Translations under genes and position numbers: made by a program
The notes under the pieces: model-generated
Told to the model about the DNA's origin: nothing
Database searches by the model: none
The model's input: only the letters and a program-made list of their open reading frames with translations
Assembly (NCBI GenBank): GCA_036897445.1
Contig: JAYMTL010000072.1
Location: 32,327-96,326 of the forward strand
DNA length: 64,000 nt
Direction of reading: 5' to 3'
Source of the DNA: Pelargonium tetragonum
Lineage: Eukaryota > Streptophyta > Magnoliopsida > Geraniales > Geraniaceae
Shown here: piece after piece, positions 1 to 13,100 of the stretch
Numbering within the stretch: position 1 is the stretch's first letter
How the letters are laid out: each line of letters starts with the position of its first letter

Positions 1-1794
1 AAATTATATACTAAAAGGGGCTTTGTTACCTATACAGGCTCTTCTATTATAGTTTAAATTAACACCGAAATTTGAGATTGACTCTTTGTCTACACTATAA
101 ACCGTACCCTTAGCGGAATGTCTCGCATGCCTGTTATACCTATGCTATCAAATAAGCCTTGTATTACAAAATGAAAGCTTTACCGCTGTCAAGTTCAGTG
201 CCTGCGCCAAAACCCCTTATAAAATTGTTTACCCGCTAAGAGTATTGGACAGAAGTATAAGGAAAATTCTTGTTCGAAGTCAATTTACACAATTCAAAGA
301 GCAGGGCTTTACTTAAGTCTATAGACTTTCTATAGAGGATAAAAAGTGCGTGCAAAGGGTTAAAAAAGAGTATGAAGTCCTGTTCCAACCTTCAGTAAAG
401 GCAGTAAGTAAAAAGCACCTAATCTAAAATTCTGTCGGGTACTCCCTTTAGAAGTCCGCGGTTCTAGAGTTGAGGGATTCTTTTAAAAGAAGAAAAGGGA
501 AAGATAAAGAATCTAAGAGTAAAAGCCCTGTGAAAGTAACCCGAAACTTTAATATAAATTTTAATAAGAAACTTAAGATAAAGATAATGAGTCTGAATTA
601 AAGCATTCAATGCGAGAGTTTTCGGCCTTACTAAGTAACGTGGGCTAAGTTTTTTGTCTGTATCTCGCTTTACTACTCCCCCCAATCAAGTCTCTAAACC
701 AAACTTGTCCACCAAAAGGGAACTCTAATAAGCTCTAAAGGCAATCCAATAGTACCTTCTTTTGAAGAAACCCAAGTCAACTTCAGTAAAATGAGAGCAT
801 AAGGGGTTACTACTAAGGTATCCTATAGTAGCACTGCATTTTAGAAAAAGACGGGAATTTGAGAAACTAGTTAAAGAATAAAAAAGCAGCACCCCAGCCT
901 CTGTAGGAAAGAGGTAAACACTTACTTCGATCAAAGGGATTTAGTCAAAATTCTTATTGGTTATAGTCTATAGTAGTAAAAAATAGAAATGCTAGTTGAA
1001 GAGAATGCCCAGTATGTTTTATATTATCCCCAAAAATTTCGATTCCAAACCTGTTAACATTCGTAAAAAAGTTGGAGGTACGCTTTTTTTAAGTATCATA
1101 AGGTCGGGTTTTTAGATATATTCCGGTGCAATATCTCAGTTTCCTATTCCCTTCTCTATCAGGAGTACCCTCAAGTTGAAGTTTTTCTAAAAGGTTTTTT
1201 ACCATATTTCAATAGGCGCCACACCCCTTGAAAGGTTTTTGTTTTGCAGAAACACCTATGCTATAATCATTAAAAAGAAAGTTCTGTTTTTATAGTATAT
1301 AGTGCGAAAAGTTCTCTATTCGAAATGACTTAATTTAATCAAACGTCAAAATTACTGTAACTTCTAAATTAAAGAGTAAGTATCTCAAACTATAAAACTC
1401 CTGGATCCGGAATTCCTAATATAATACGGATTTCTTATGCCTTAGTAGACTCGTAAAAATAGGGGATACCCTCGGACAGAGTACCTAAAATAACTGAGCT
1501 TTGCCTGAATCCTTAGAGACAGTTTTCACGGAAAAGCAGTTGCAATTTGTTAATTCAGAAATCCAAACTCTTCTTAAGCATAAGCAGTAGGGTGTATAAA
1601 GAAAGGTTTTAAGACAGCTTACCCTCGTATGTATGATATGTTTTTTTGTAGAGTTTATTCCCCAATTAACATATAGCTAACTAAAGGGGCATGTTGATTT
1701 CGAACGTAATACACTTAAGTACCTATATTATAAAAGCCTTACTTTGACTTATTAAAATAGAACCGAATCTTTGTTATTAAGAAGAAGAGTACAA
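1..1794. other. No supported gene; palindrome-rich spacer
   Basis: Only short ordinary-code ORFs at chance lengths are present. There are scattered palindromic cores, such as adjacent GGATCC and GGAATTCC at 1403-1416. I see no RNA gene. Confidence 0.5.
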
Positions 1795-2214
1795 CCAAAC
1801 CCGGTATAATATGAAAGAAGGAGAGTCTAGCGTCTAAGAAAGTTATAGCTCTTCTCAAGATAAGGTCTGTAGGGAAAGCCAAGAACAAAGATGAATCACT
1901 TAACACTTTCAGTTACACAAAAGGCAGAGACTCAATGTCAGATTTTACTAGTATCTATTTTATTAACTATCTATAACCAGACTCCTATAGATGAATATGT
2001 AAGTATAATAGCTACAAAGAGTGCAATAACTAGAGGGCTTCATAAGACAAAGGCTATAGGAATTATGAAGACTAACAAAGCTACTATCTATCAAGAGTAA
2101 GGAGAATCCAAGTATACAAGTATAGCTAAGTAAGGTGGGTAAGTTAAATTAGAAAATAACCTGTAAATGAAGTAAAAGCTAAAAGTTGAGTCTGAAGAAG
2201 CTGGGTAGTCATGA
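1795..2214 (+). other. Purine-rich island with TGA-only frame from ATG 1891
   Basis: From ATG 1891 the first 69 codons contain no stop of any kind. The frame then reads through five TAA and one TAG to TGA 2212-2214, 107 codons in all. The first part is mixed-hydrophobic and the last part is Lys/Glu/Gln-rich (MKTNKATIYQE, then a charged tail). The texture differs from both flanks, which are packed with short palindromes. The ordinary-code 69-codon ORF alone is within chance expectation. No family is recognised. Confidence 0.25.
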
Positions 2215-2898
2215 GTTTGTATGCTTACAACAGGGCCCGGGCAAATCAAGAAAGTCTTAATTCTAATATAGTAAAAGGGGGGTTCCTCTTGCTTCTAAAA
2301 CAAGGAAGTTCGTTAAAGGATAGAGCTTCTTGTTTCTAGTTTGTAGGTAAGGTAGCTCCAGAATAGAAAGTACAAAAGACTTTCCTAATGTTCTGTTAGC
2401 TTTAAGTGCCCGAAGTAACTAAAAAAGCTTAAACCCAAGGAGTCCTACTGGTTGTTCGTTCCTGTATTCGAAAGGAAATTTGTTTCCCAAGGAGGAGAGT
2501 TTCTAGATTAAGTATATGTAGAGCCTAAAGGAGATTTTAGGTTCTTGCCGCCGTGAAATCTAGAATGTATAAATCCGAGTCCAGGTTTATAGGTTTTAGA
2601 AAGAACTCTAAAAAAAGGTACTTATTTTAAAGTTCTGTAAGCTAGTCAAGTTTTTTAGGAATATACTGAGTTCCTGTACCTTTTACCTGTCTTTATCACG
2701 TAGCTGTTAAGGAAGGAGAGAACCCTATAGGAATACAGACTGACTAAAGGTATAGCTATCTTAAGAGGTGCCTGCTACTTAAAGAATATGATACAAACTA
2801 GGGAAAGTAGGAATCCTAGGAATTTGACAAGTAAGCCCTTTTGAAAAAAAAAGCAAATACTGAATAAACATAGGAAATATTGACTTCAAGAGCCCAAA

Positions 2899-4160
2899 AT
2901 GTATCAGCACCTTACCTTCTTACTAAAAACTAAATAAAGGGTACCTGAACTAAAGAAAATTTCTATTCTGGGATAGTAACTTAGGCATTTTATTGAAAGT
3001 ATTTAATTATAAGGCTGCAGGTATGATGAATAGTCGGAAGTAGATTAAGAAGAGTAGTACAACTAGGATAGGTCTAGTTCTAGTATAAGAGAAGTCAATT
3101 CTGAAAAGGAGATAGATTTACTAAGAGTTTTGTGGGATTAGAACCTTTTGGAGTTACTTTCTATATTACGTTTTAAAGGGCTCTAGTTCTAAAGAAAGTT
3201 TTGAAGTAGGTCAATAAGAAGAAGATAGAAAGTCACATTATAGCTATGAGTCAGGCCCAGTAGCAGAGCTCAGAGAAATAAAGCTCTTAAGACAAGGAAG
3301 GTTATCAAGAATAGTAAACAGAATAAGGTGCAGCAGATAACGAGTAAGCTACAAAGACTTCGAGGGTAGTTATAGCTCTGGAGAAAGGTATCAAGACTCA
3401 TAAGAAACGGGTAGAGAATCCTTTAGCTACGATACAGAATTCAGGGGTACAAAGTCTAGGTATGAGTATGAAAGCGGGAGTATGAAACAGGGTCAGCAGG
3501 GTGTATAATGTAAGATACTCAATAAACTATTAATTACATTACCTTCCTTCGGGTGCCTACAGTGGGGTAACTAACTTATCTAAATTTAGGTTTCTTTACT
3601 CTTTATAGCAATTTCAAGTAAGACAATGAGGGAGCCTTAAGACTAATACAACTAATAAGTAATAGACTCTTTCTTCAAATCCCTACAATAAGAGGAGGAA
3701 TACAATAGCTGTAGGCTAGTACAAAAAGAGGAATCCCCATAAGAGGGGTAATACCAATAAGAAAGGCTGCAAAAGAAGGCGCTTATAATAAAAGAAGAGT
3801 TCAGTAGCTACAAGACAAAGACTTATAAGAAAGGGTTGCTTAAGACTAAGAAAACATGTCTAGCTAAGACAGGTAGTACAAGGACTCAGCTGCAGCAGAA
3901 GGTAGGGATTCCCGTTATAGGTCATAGTTTAAACTCTCAGGAAGTGAGAGGATAGGTATGAATAAGAAGCTTCTGGGTAAGAGTAACAAAGAAATAAGAA
4001 AGCTTTTCATTTTTATTTTAAGTAACCTGGAAAAAGGGGTCAGTTTATTAAATGCCTTGAGCAATTATGAGTCATTACAAAGCTAAATGAGATTAATTAA
4101 AAACTACTTTAATTAGATTTGTAAAACAAGGAATTGAGTATATAAAAATATATAACTAAG
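2899..4160 (+). other. Long purine-rich island with overlapping TGA-only frames
   Basis: The plus strand is strongly purine-rich. One frame runs from ATG 2899 to TGA 3202-3204 (101 codons). Another runs from 3023 to TGA 3959-3961 (about 312 codons), in which none of about nine TGA triplets in the span falls before its end. A third is open in parts of 3208-3480, and the first re-opens from about 3622 past 4100. With TAA/TAG as Gln the peptides are Ser/Glu/Tyr/Gln-rich (for example SHYSYESGPVAELREIK). An AGTTTTG heptamer at 3126-3132 and 3197-3203 flanks a 71-nt segment near a frame change. The frame cannot be settled, and low-complexity purine sequence gives this look in any frame. No family is recognised. 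Confidence 0.25.
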
Positions 4161-7100
4161 TCTAGATTACCTATTAATTTGTGCTATCCTAAGGTAGTGG
4201 ATAAGGACTTTGATATCCTTTACTTTAGAAGGGGCGCTTTTGCCGTATTACCTAAAAATCTAAATAAACTTCAACTGGGTTTGCTATAAAAAGCTAGGAT
4301 GCAGAGGTTCTCTTCCTTGAGTAAAAACTACACAAGAAGCCTATCTTTTCTCTATTCCAATTATCAACATGTTCAAAAACTATGTGTATAAGTAAGCCGG
4401 CTCCATCCGTATATCTGTTTAGCAACAGACTCCACTAATCCAGTAGCCGGAGACTCGTATCGTTATATTATATTATAGAAATTACCACATGCTACATTTT
4501 TTCCTTTTAAGTTAAAAATTAGAGTTCCTGGTAGTCCTAAACTTAGGCTAATAAATAGAATCCATAGTAAGAGTGCAACTTAACTTCTATTTAGAATCTA
4601 AAAAGCGCTTAAACATATAAACATAAAGTAGTAGTTGATAAAGGGATACTAGAATATTTTTGTAAAAAAAAAAGAAGAAATTTTTAGGAAATACTGTTCT
4701 CAATCAGGGTAGGAATAGTCTTAGTTGGATATAGGGATTTTTTTGTGTCATGTGTAAAGCAGAGGTAAGTAATATAGACTTTGGCAGAGTAAAGAAAAAA
4801 ATTTTATAGATTTCTTGTTCTTGTAATTACATAGAAAATCTTTATAAATACGCCAAGCCATTTTCATTTTTATTCTGGCTTTCTCTATTGGGTTTGTGAT
4901 CAGGAATTCATCAGAAATTCACGGGTCTAAATTTAAAGGGGGAGCAAGGATTATAGAAAGCCCCTCTTTTAGTTTTAGGAAGAATAATATAAATAATATA
5001 AATTATACTTTTTAATTTGTATTTTAACATAATCTTGGTCGTAGCAATAGCAACAAATAAGGGAAGTTGTCCAGGAATCTGAGATACAAGGAAAAAGACT
5101 AGCTCAGCAAAAAACCTATTTAAGAATAAAAATCTTTATACATACACAGTAAGCTCTTTTAATTAAATAGGGATATAGTAATTAGAAGCTTCATATAAGT
5201 AATTTACTCTCGATGAAAGTTGAAAATTAGCTAAATGGAAGGCTTTTCTAGAAAAAACCCAAAACAAAGACTCCCTTTTCCACAGGAAGAACTCCAGCTT
5301 TAAGGTCTACTTGTACTCTGCCTCATTGAAGAAACTTTAAAGAGCAGCTGTGTCTTTTCCTAGCGAGCCTTTGGTACCCCCTAACATGGTTTAAAATGTG
5401 TAAAAGAAGTTTTAATCTAACCCCTTTTTACATTTGTCAACTTTAAAATATACAACCCAGCAGCAAGTAACTTTCTCGCTATACTTGTGTCTCTTCTTCT
5501 TTAAATATTACGTCGCGTTGTATACCTTTGCCGGTGAGAAGAAACTCCTGGAATTCCTCTCCTTCTATATATATAATTTCAGTTTACGATACACCAACTT
5601 TAGCAAATAATAATTCGTAATCTTGACACCTAAAGGGTACCTTTGCTCACGGAGCTCAGGACTCTAGACACAGATACATTTCCCGTATCTGTTAAGTGAT
5701 CAAGACATAGAAGATTGCACTTATTCTTAGTATAAATTCTTTTTCATCAATAAGCGAGTTGAACTTCCGAGGTTTTTTTATAACACATTTGCTCTATAAT
5801 TAGCCTGAGGCTTTACAACTATATTTCATAACTTGCACGGGTTGGGGCTGAAACTTAGTGGAAAAACCGACGATAGCAACTCAACTTGAGAGTGGAGGAG
5901 AGTTAATATGAAGCTAGTAAGTGAATTTTTATACTAACCTTACATTTTTATAGTAACAATAAATAACTACTTCATTAGATTAGCATATGGAATTGGAAGT
6001 AACAAACCAGAATTCCTAATGGGGTTCCTCTCCTATACGTAATGTATCCGGATTTTGTCTCGTAAGGAAACCACGAACTCTGTTTCCAGGAATCAGGAAA
6101 ACTTTCTTTTAACAAGCGTAGCTCTTCGTTATTCAGAATTAGCAAAAGACTCCTTTTAGAGGGTTGGATAAACAGAGAGAGTAGGCTTTTATTCCAAGAA
6201 TAAGAAAAGAAAAAGGTTAGTTTGACACATAAGAATAGCGCTTGAACCAACGATGATAACTCGTTGGGTTGCTCTAGCACTTGCAAAAGTAAGACCAAAT
6301 ACTCAATAAAGGACCTCCTTAAAAAATCGTAAACATATATTTTTTCTAATTTAGAGGCGTTGTAGTGAAGCGCGGATAAAAATACATACAAAATTTCCAT
6401 CTGTGAACGCTAAAAAAAGAAACTTGCCCAGACTCAAAGGAGTTCCGCAAGAGTCCTTTTTACTTAAAAGGATTAACGCATATCAGCAAAAGCTTGTCTT
6501 TTTTACTACTCTATAAGATTGTCCCGATCTATACTATATTAAAGGGATGTTTCGACTCTCTTTCGTTTCATACTACTATTTCAAATATAACACTAAATAA
6601 ATTATTTAAGAAAGCCAGGTCTTGCATGTGCGCTATAACATGCTTTTGGCCCCTATATAATATATATATATATTCTCCTCCTATAAAGCATGCAAAAAGA
6701 AACCTAATTGATTAAAGACTTATTTGACAGAGTTCTATACTCGAATATTTGTGCTTAAAAAGCTTATATAAAAGTATGGGGTAACCCAATATCCTAAATC
6801 ACTAGACTCTTATATGAAAAGTTTCTCTACTAAACCAAAACGCAGAGGTTGGGTTTACCGCAAAGTAAAGAGCATTTTTATGTAACTATATTGAAGGCAT
6901 TTTATACCTAATATACAAGGTTTTATGCTAGCGTTCTACAGGTATGCCTGTAATATCCGGGAATTCTTTAACTTAATAAGGAAGGTGCCTCTCTGTGTGA
7001 ATTTATATAGGATACTTGTAAACCCCCTAAAAGCTATAGAAAGACTCCTAATCTCTCTGGTAAATAGGGCTCTTTCTTCCCCCAGTGGGCCCTTTTAGCA

Positions 7101-10100
7101 TTAGTTAGCGGGCGTAAGAAGTCTTCAATTTATATACTTTGCTACCCGAGAAACTTTATTAGTTATTAGTATAGTATCAATCAAAGCTTTTGAAGTATTC
7201 CATAAGGGGCCCCTATCCGGTTTTCTTAATAGATGTTCTAAGCAGATAGAGAACTTTACACAATGGGAGTCCCTTAAATGTTTTGCGTTGTTTAGGCTTA
7301 AGACTCCTTTTGAGAGGTAAGGATTTGAGCTGTTTATCGTATCCAGTTTAGTGAAAATTGTTGAAGTTTGGGCAGGGAAATACGAATAAATTGACATATT
7401 TTTCTACTAAGAGTTAAGCCCAGTGTTTAGTGTTTTCTAAGTAGCTGATTCAGATCCTTGTTTTAGGTAGTTAGATTTTCGAGGAGAGATACGAGCTTCT
7501 ATTTTATTTGCTTTTTTAATAAGTTATTGACTAGAGAATTTGAAAAACTATTCACAGGTAAATTTCAGTGCTCTGAACCACATACTTAACTGCCCTTTTT
7601 TCGTTGTTATCTAAACTCTTTCTAATCAGCCTACGTCTATCTAAGTGTTTCCTAATTTTCCGGTAAGTTACTATATAAAAAGCTACAAATTTTGTCTGGT
7701 AGGAGTACCCACCCAATTTTTATAAGGATTTTAACTTTTTACAGTAGTGTTATCAATAAAAGTCATAAAACGGAATCCTATTGACTGAGTACAATAAAAG
7801 GTACTTAGGCACCTTACTAGACTGCATATAAAACGCGGTACAAGATATTCTTTTTTCTCTGGCTCAAAGCGAGCAAGCTTTCGAAAACGATATGTTTAAC
7901 AAGAATTGAGGTTCTTCCTTTTTATGACTAATGACTAAATTTCTTTACCTGGGAAACTTGGTAATATAAGAAGCACTTGTAAAAAGGTCAAAAATCCCCC
8001 TTATCCAGTACCCCCTTTTTAATCTCTATAATCGCTGCAACGGCGAGGTTGCAGCAGTCTTGAAAATGTGTGAATACTTTCTCTTATCTTTCATACATAT
8101 TGGGGAATCTCAATTTCTGCGGAAAGATATGCATGGGTGTCCCTAAGCCTTATTCAATTAAGAAATTTAGGATGGGACTTGACTCCCAATTCCACGGCAC
8201 ATAAGTTATAAAACTTTTTCTTAAATTATATAACAAAAAAGGGGAATACCTGACGGAAGAAAGGCGCTTAGTATATATTTATTATTCTCCCCAAAACTGG
8301 ATGAAACTGCAGCCGCTTAAACAAAGATTCAGAATTAGAAGGAGCCCCTTTTTTAGTATAGGCAAGAAAATAACACATGGTTTCCTTTTGATGGGGCCTA
8401 TACTAGCGGCAACAAAATAAAGTGAAATCCTTATGGCAGAAGTCCCTTTGGTATTCTCTTAGCTGACTTAGTCTTTTTTATTAGGGATTTTTACGCTTAC
8501 GGGTACCTTCTAAAATGAAAATAGAAATTCGCCCTTAAGCTTTTTTTAATCAAAAAGGGACCCTTTAAAATATGCGCTGATTTAACAAACAGCACAAGTA
8601 AAGGGTTCCATATCTAAGTGCAAGAAAAACTCGAAATGATCCTGCTAAAAAAGCAATTCAGAGATAAAAAGTATACAATCACTTAAAAGACGCAGGCTTT
8701 ACGCTTATAAAGGGCCTTCGAGCAACGAAGCCTAAAAAACTAAAAAGAAAGAGCAAAAAAGCTCTTTATCCGGAGAACCTTTTTTGTGATGTTAAGAGTT
8801 CTACACCAAGTTTTAGAGACCTCTAAGACAAAATCTTACTAAGATGATGTTGATATCTTTAGTTTATTTGCCAAAAAGAGGTCCTCTATCCCTATAGAAC
8901 TTTTATGAGATTAAGTAATTGTGGGTAAACTAGTGGAAGCCCTTCCCGTAAATTTGATTCAATTTCTAAAAACTTTATAGAGTAAAAACGTGTTAATAAT
9001 AACCGGCCAAAAGTCCTAGTTTTAGGCACTACTGTTAGAGAGACTCGAGTGTCTCCGGGTGTTTGTCACGAATAGATAGAGTGTAGATTAATAGTTTTAT
9101 TCAGAAATGCTTTTGTACCTCAAAGGAAAAGTTTTTTTGGCATATCGGGAGGTTCAAATAAAAGGGGCTTTTAAGAGAAAGCTTTGCCTATTGGATAAGT
9201 AAGAACTATATTGCTTTGCTGCAACACGAGAGTACTAGCAACCCTCGTTTAGAGTTTCCGTGGGGCTCCCAATTCCTTCCGGAACTAGTTAGATTTTGGT
9301 AAAAGTAGCTAATACCATCTTAATATATGGACGATCCAAGATTCAGATATAAAGCCTTTACGATTCACAACAAGGAGAACCGTATGAGGACATATTCACA
9401 AGAGGTGTATCCTGTAGCAAAGTAACACTTGTATCCGCCGGATTCTCCTTTCTTTTTAAGGGAGAGTTAAGACAAAAAAAAACGAACTTTACTACTCCTT
9501 GTAACCACCCTCTTTGATACGCGGGTTTCCTTAAGTAGAACTCCGTTAGCCTATACATTTAGAGTATAACTACAGGGAGATTCTAGCTTCATTGTAGGCG
9601 CTTTTGAGGTCTTCTTAAAAATTTTAGATTAGATCTAATAAGTAACGTGTAGGTAGGGCTGGCTTAACAGCTGTCGTGCCCTTGGGTTGCTGGGAAGTAA
9701 GAACTTAAGTTTTAAGAGAAAGTGCATATCCATCTTAAAGAGAATTCCTAGATGTATCATGGAAAGTTGAAGCGGCAATGCTCGATAGCTATGGTTTATC
9801 TTAATTTGTAAGCCCCTTATATAATGCTCTAGTCGCTCTCTGTTAGTCAAGGAATATCTTGTAAAATTCCGGACCTCAATATTTGCTTAGATTCTTATCG
9901 AACGCATTTTTCGAATACTCTAAATTTACGCCCCGTTACCAGGATTATCTTGTTGTAGATTTCATTTAATGTGGATATAGAAGTTTGTATTCTAGCTTCA
10001 ACTCGAAGGTATTATACCAAACCTCATTACCGTGACCACTTGTGTATGCCCCGGGAACCCCGTTTATTGCATCTCTCCGCGATAAGTAACTCCTTTTTGT

Positions 10101-13100
10101 TTGTGAAAAGTGAGAGGGTCGTGCATGATTAGGAAACCTTAGTCATTTTCAAGATAGTCTGCTATTAGTATGATTCAGGCCCCCTCTAGGACTCCTTGCT
10201 GAGAAAACTTTTTTAATTTAAGAACTTTAGCTAAATCTAGGTAATAGTGGATTCAAGAAATTTATTAAACCCTTTCCATGACGACTAAAAGGTTGACTTT
10301 TATTAAAAAAACGAGGTAACAAAGTTACTAAAGTCTCATTATTAAATAAGAATTTTTTCAAAACCTAAAAAATTTCGTGTAATACCCCTTTTTGACTTAC
10401 CTAAACAAATCCTACTTTACTAGAAACCCAATTTTTAATAATAAGCTAAACTATCTTTTACGCGACCCCTATACTAATAAGTTTTCAGAAAGCCCTTACT
10501 ATCTTACTATATATAGTAAAACTGAAGTAAATCTTTAAAAATGTAGAATCCTACGTGAGGGATCCGTAGGGCGCCCTTAAAGTGTATAGATTCGTCTAAT
10601 TAGCTCATTTTTAAGAGTATCCTCGATACAGAGAGAGCTCGTAGCTATCCGAACCATATTAATTAAACGCATTATTAAGTAATAAAGATAACTAAGTAAA
10701 AGCATATTTAGCCTTATAATCCAAGAATTTGGTTGCTCGGCAATTTTCTAAGTCCATAACTTGAGGCTTTGATCGAGCTCTTTTTCCTTTATAGTAATAA
10801 TTAATAAGGCATGCTAGTTCATTTTATCAATACATGAATTAATTCAAAACTTATTGTCCGCCTGATTTAGTGCACTATAACGTTACTTAGTGACTCCCGA
10901 AGTCTTTTGGATATTTTAATACTCGATTTTGCTATCCGCTTTTTTGCATATCATATTCCTGTTTCTTTTTATACGTAGAGGTTTCCTTAGGCTCAGCTCC
11001 TTACAGGTCTTTTTGAATAAGAGGTCAGTTGTTGAAGTGTCAGCACTCAGTTCTTTACAATTCCATTTGTATGCTTGTATCAAAATAATTTAAATTAAGC
11101 CTCCTCTTATCTTTCTTTTTCTTATAACTTTTAGAAATCCTTTGAGGATCCTGAGATGTTTTCGAGTTTCCTACTCAATTTATTGGAGTTATGAATGCGT
11201 CTCTTATCCCTATCTTTCCCCTTGTTTCTGAACCAAAGCAAATAGTCGATGGGTGGATAGTTCCGCATTTTATTAAACACTTTTGAAGACCCAATTTCTA
11301 AGCATTGACTATAGCCATGTAACAAGAATCTCTTAAGCAGTCATTTTATTTAATAAGGGAAAAGGACAACCTTAGGAATGGGTTTAGTCTCGAGCCTGAA
11401 TAGCAGCTGCTTTGAAAAATTTGTTTTTAGTACGCTTAGGTAGGGGCTTCTTTCGCGGTTATGATTACTTGAAGTCAGTCAAAGCCCCTATGTTATGTAG
11501 ACCTATATTCTTTCCATGGTTTTTACTGTTGTAAATTCAGCGCAGCTGCTGTTTAGAATTCTAGGAATATTCTCTTTTTATATGCCTAGTGGGAAAGGAG
11601 GAACCTAATAAAGTACGAATATCTCAGTAAAGTGAGTGTGCAAAAGGTGTTTACGCACGTCTGCTCGATAATAAAGGGTTCAAGAAGCTTTTGCTATAGT
11701 AAGAATATATTTTATAAAAAGTGTTTTTTTAATAAATCGAAACCGAATTCTAAGGCTGTTTTTGTATAAACCAAATCTAACTTTTATTTATATACTTATT
11801 GGACTCTGCTCTATCAATGTTTAAAGGACCTGAGCATTAGATAGTTAGTGAAGCGGGGCTTTAATTCCTATTTGAGCTTGGCCCTATAAAATGAGAGTTT
11901 GGTGATTGAAATTCCAGAACCCTCTTGGAACTTTATATAAATGAAATACGAGCCCTCGTTTAGCATTGACCAAGCGACCTTAGTTCTTTTCTCTAAGAAG
12001 TTCCAAAAGCCTCAAGCATCTCTTACAAACTAGCGCCCAATTAAGAAACTTAGAACAACTTTATGATTCTGCTTTTAGTGTTTTAAACTAAAGTCGCTAG
12101 GATAGGAGGGGCTAATAATAAATATCTTTATAGTGAGATAGTGAGGTCCTGGTTTTATCTTAAAGAGCATCCCTTTATCGGGTAAGCTGGGCAATACTTC
12201 TTATGCTACATTTTAACTTAATTAAAGAACTCTAGAGACTTTTGTCTTGGTAAGGGAAACTAACCAAGCTACAAGCAACGTATATTCAAAGACCAGGCTA
12301 CCTCGGTAAAGAATTGAGAACAATAAATAACAGGATAAATAAAAATGTATGCAAATCCGTGTGGTCGAAAAAGAGCTTTCCCTTAAGTCAAGCTGTTTAG
12401 AACCTACTGGCCCGTGTCCTGTTAACGGGCGCTCTGCCTCGATAAAAACTAGGCTTAGGGAAATCTGCTATTCAAACCCAGCACGAATTAAATAGGATCT
12501 ATAAAGGAGCGCGTAAATCTTTAAAACGGAGAATCAGAGCCCCTCTAAAGGCGGGTTTTTGCTTTTAGAAAGCGGCCTTAGAATGCGTTTACTTAAAAGG
12601 AACCGAGATAAACAGGGCCGCCTTTTATTGCTTATTATCTTAGCTTATCTTAGCAAAGTGTGCCCTAAAGTCTTTAAACTTCGCCGTAATAAAGCAGCAA
12701 TCTTGAAATTCCATCTCTAACTTCTAAAATAGACAATATTTGCAATTAAAAAATTTTAAGTGACTAAAAAGGAAAACCTAGCCTTCTTGTTTACACTTGC
12801 TGCGTTATCAACAACATAACTAAATTGGAACCCGCAACTTTAAGTTTTAGAGTTCTAGGGCCCGAACCCTTGACTTTTATTCAAAATGAAGTAACGATTC
12901 ACCGGACCTCTTAAGCTCTAGGGTTTGCTTGTAATAAATTAGTAAATGCTAAAGCTGGGTCCTCCAAAGCATACTTATAGAATACCTTTTGCCAAGTTAC
13001 TTATTAAAAGGCTCCCTTATTTGAGATCCATATGAGTTTCTTTTTGAACTAAGTGTAAGCGTTAAGGATACGAAGAATTTCTTTAAGCTTGCTATTTTAA

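Noticed and set aside
4183-4200. CTATCCTAAGGTAG, resembling a conserved LSU rRNA segment
   Set aside because: Only about 14 bases match, and the flanks fit no known LSU rRNA sequence. I found no other rRNA block nearby.
5975-6400. Longest ordinary-code ORF (141 codons, minus strand)
   Set aside because: Its length is only slightly beyond chance for this composition. It crosses several palindromic cores, and the peptide shows no motif or family I know.
6655-6680. TA-rich run that could be read as a TATA-type promoter or microsatellite
   Set aside because: There is no adjacent gene. Similar TA runs occur at about 20430, 42737 and 48263, and are expected in A+T-rich DNA.
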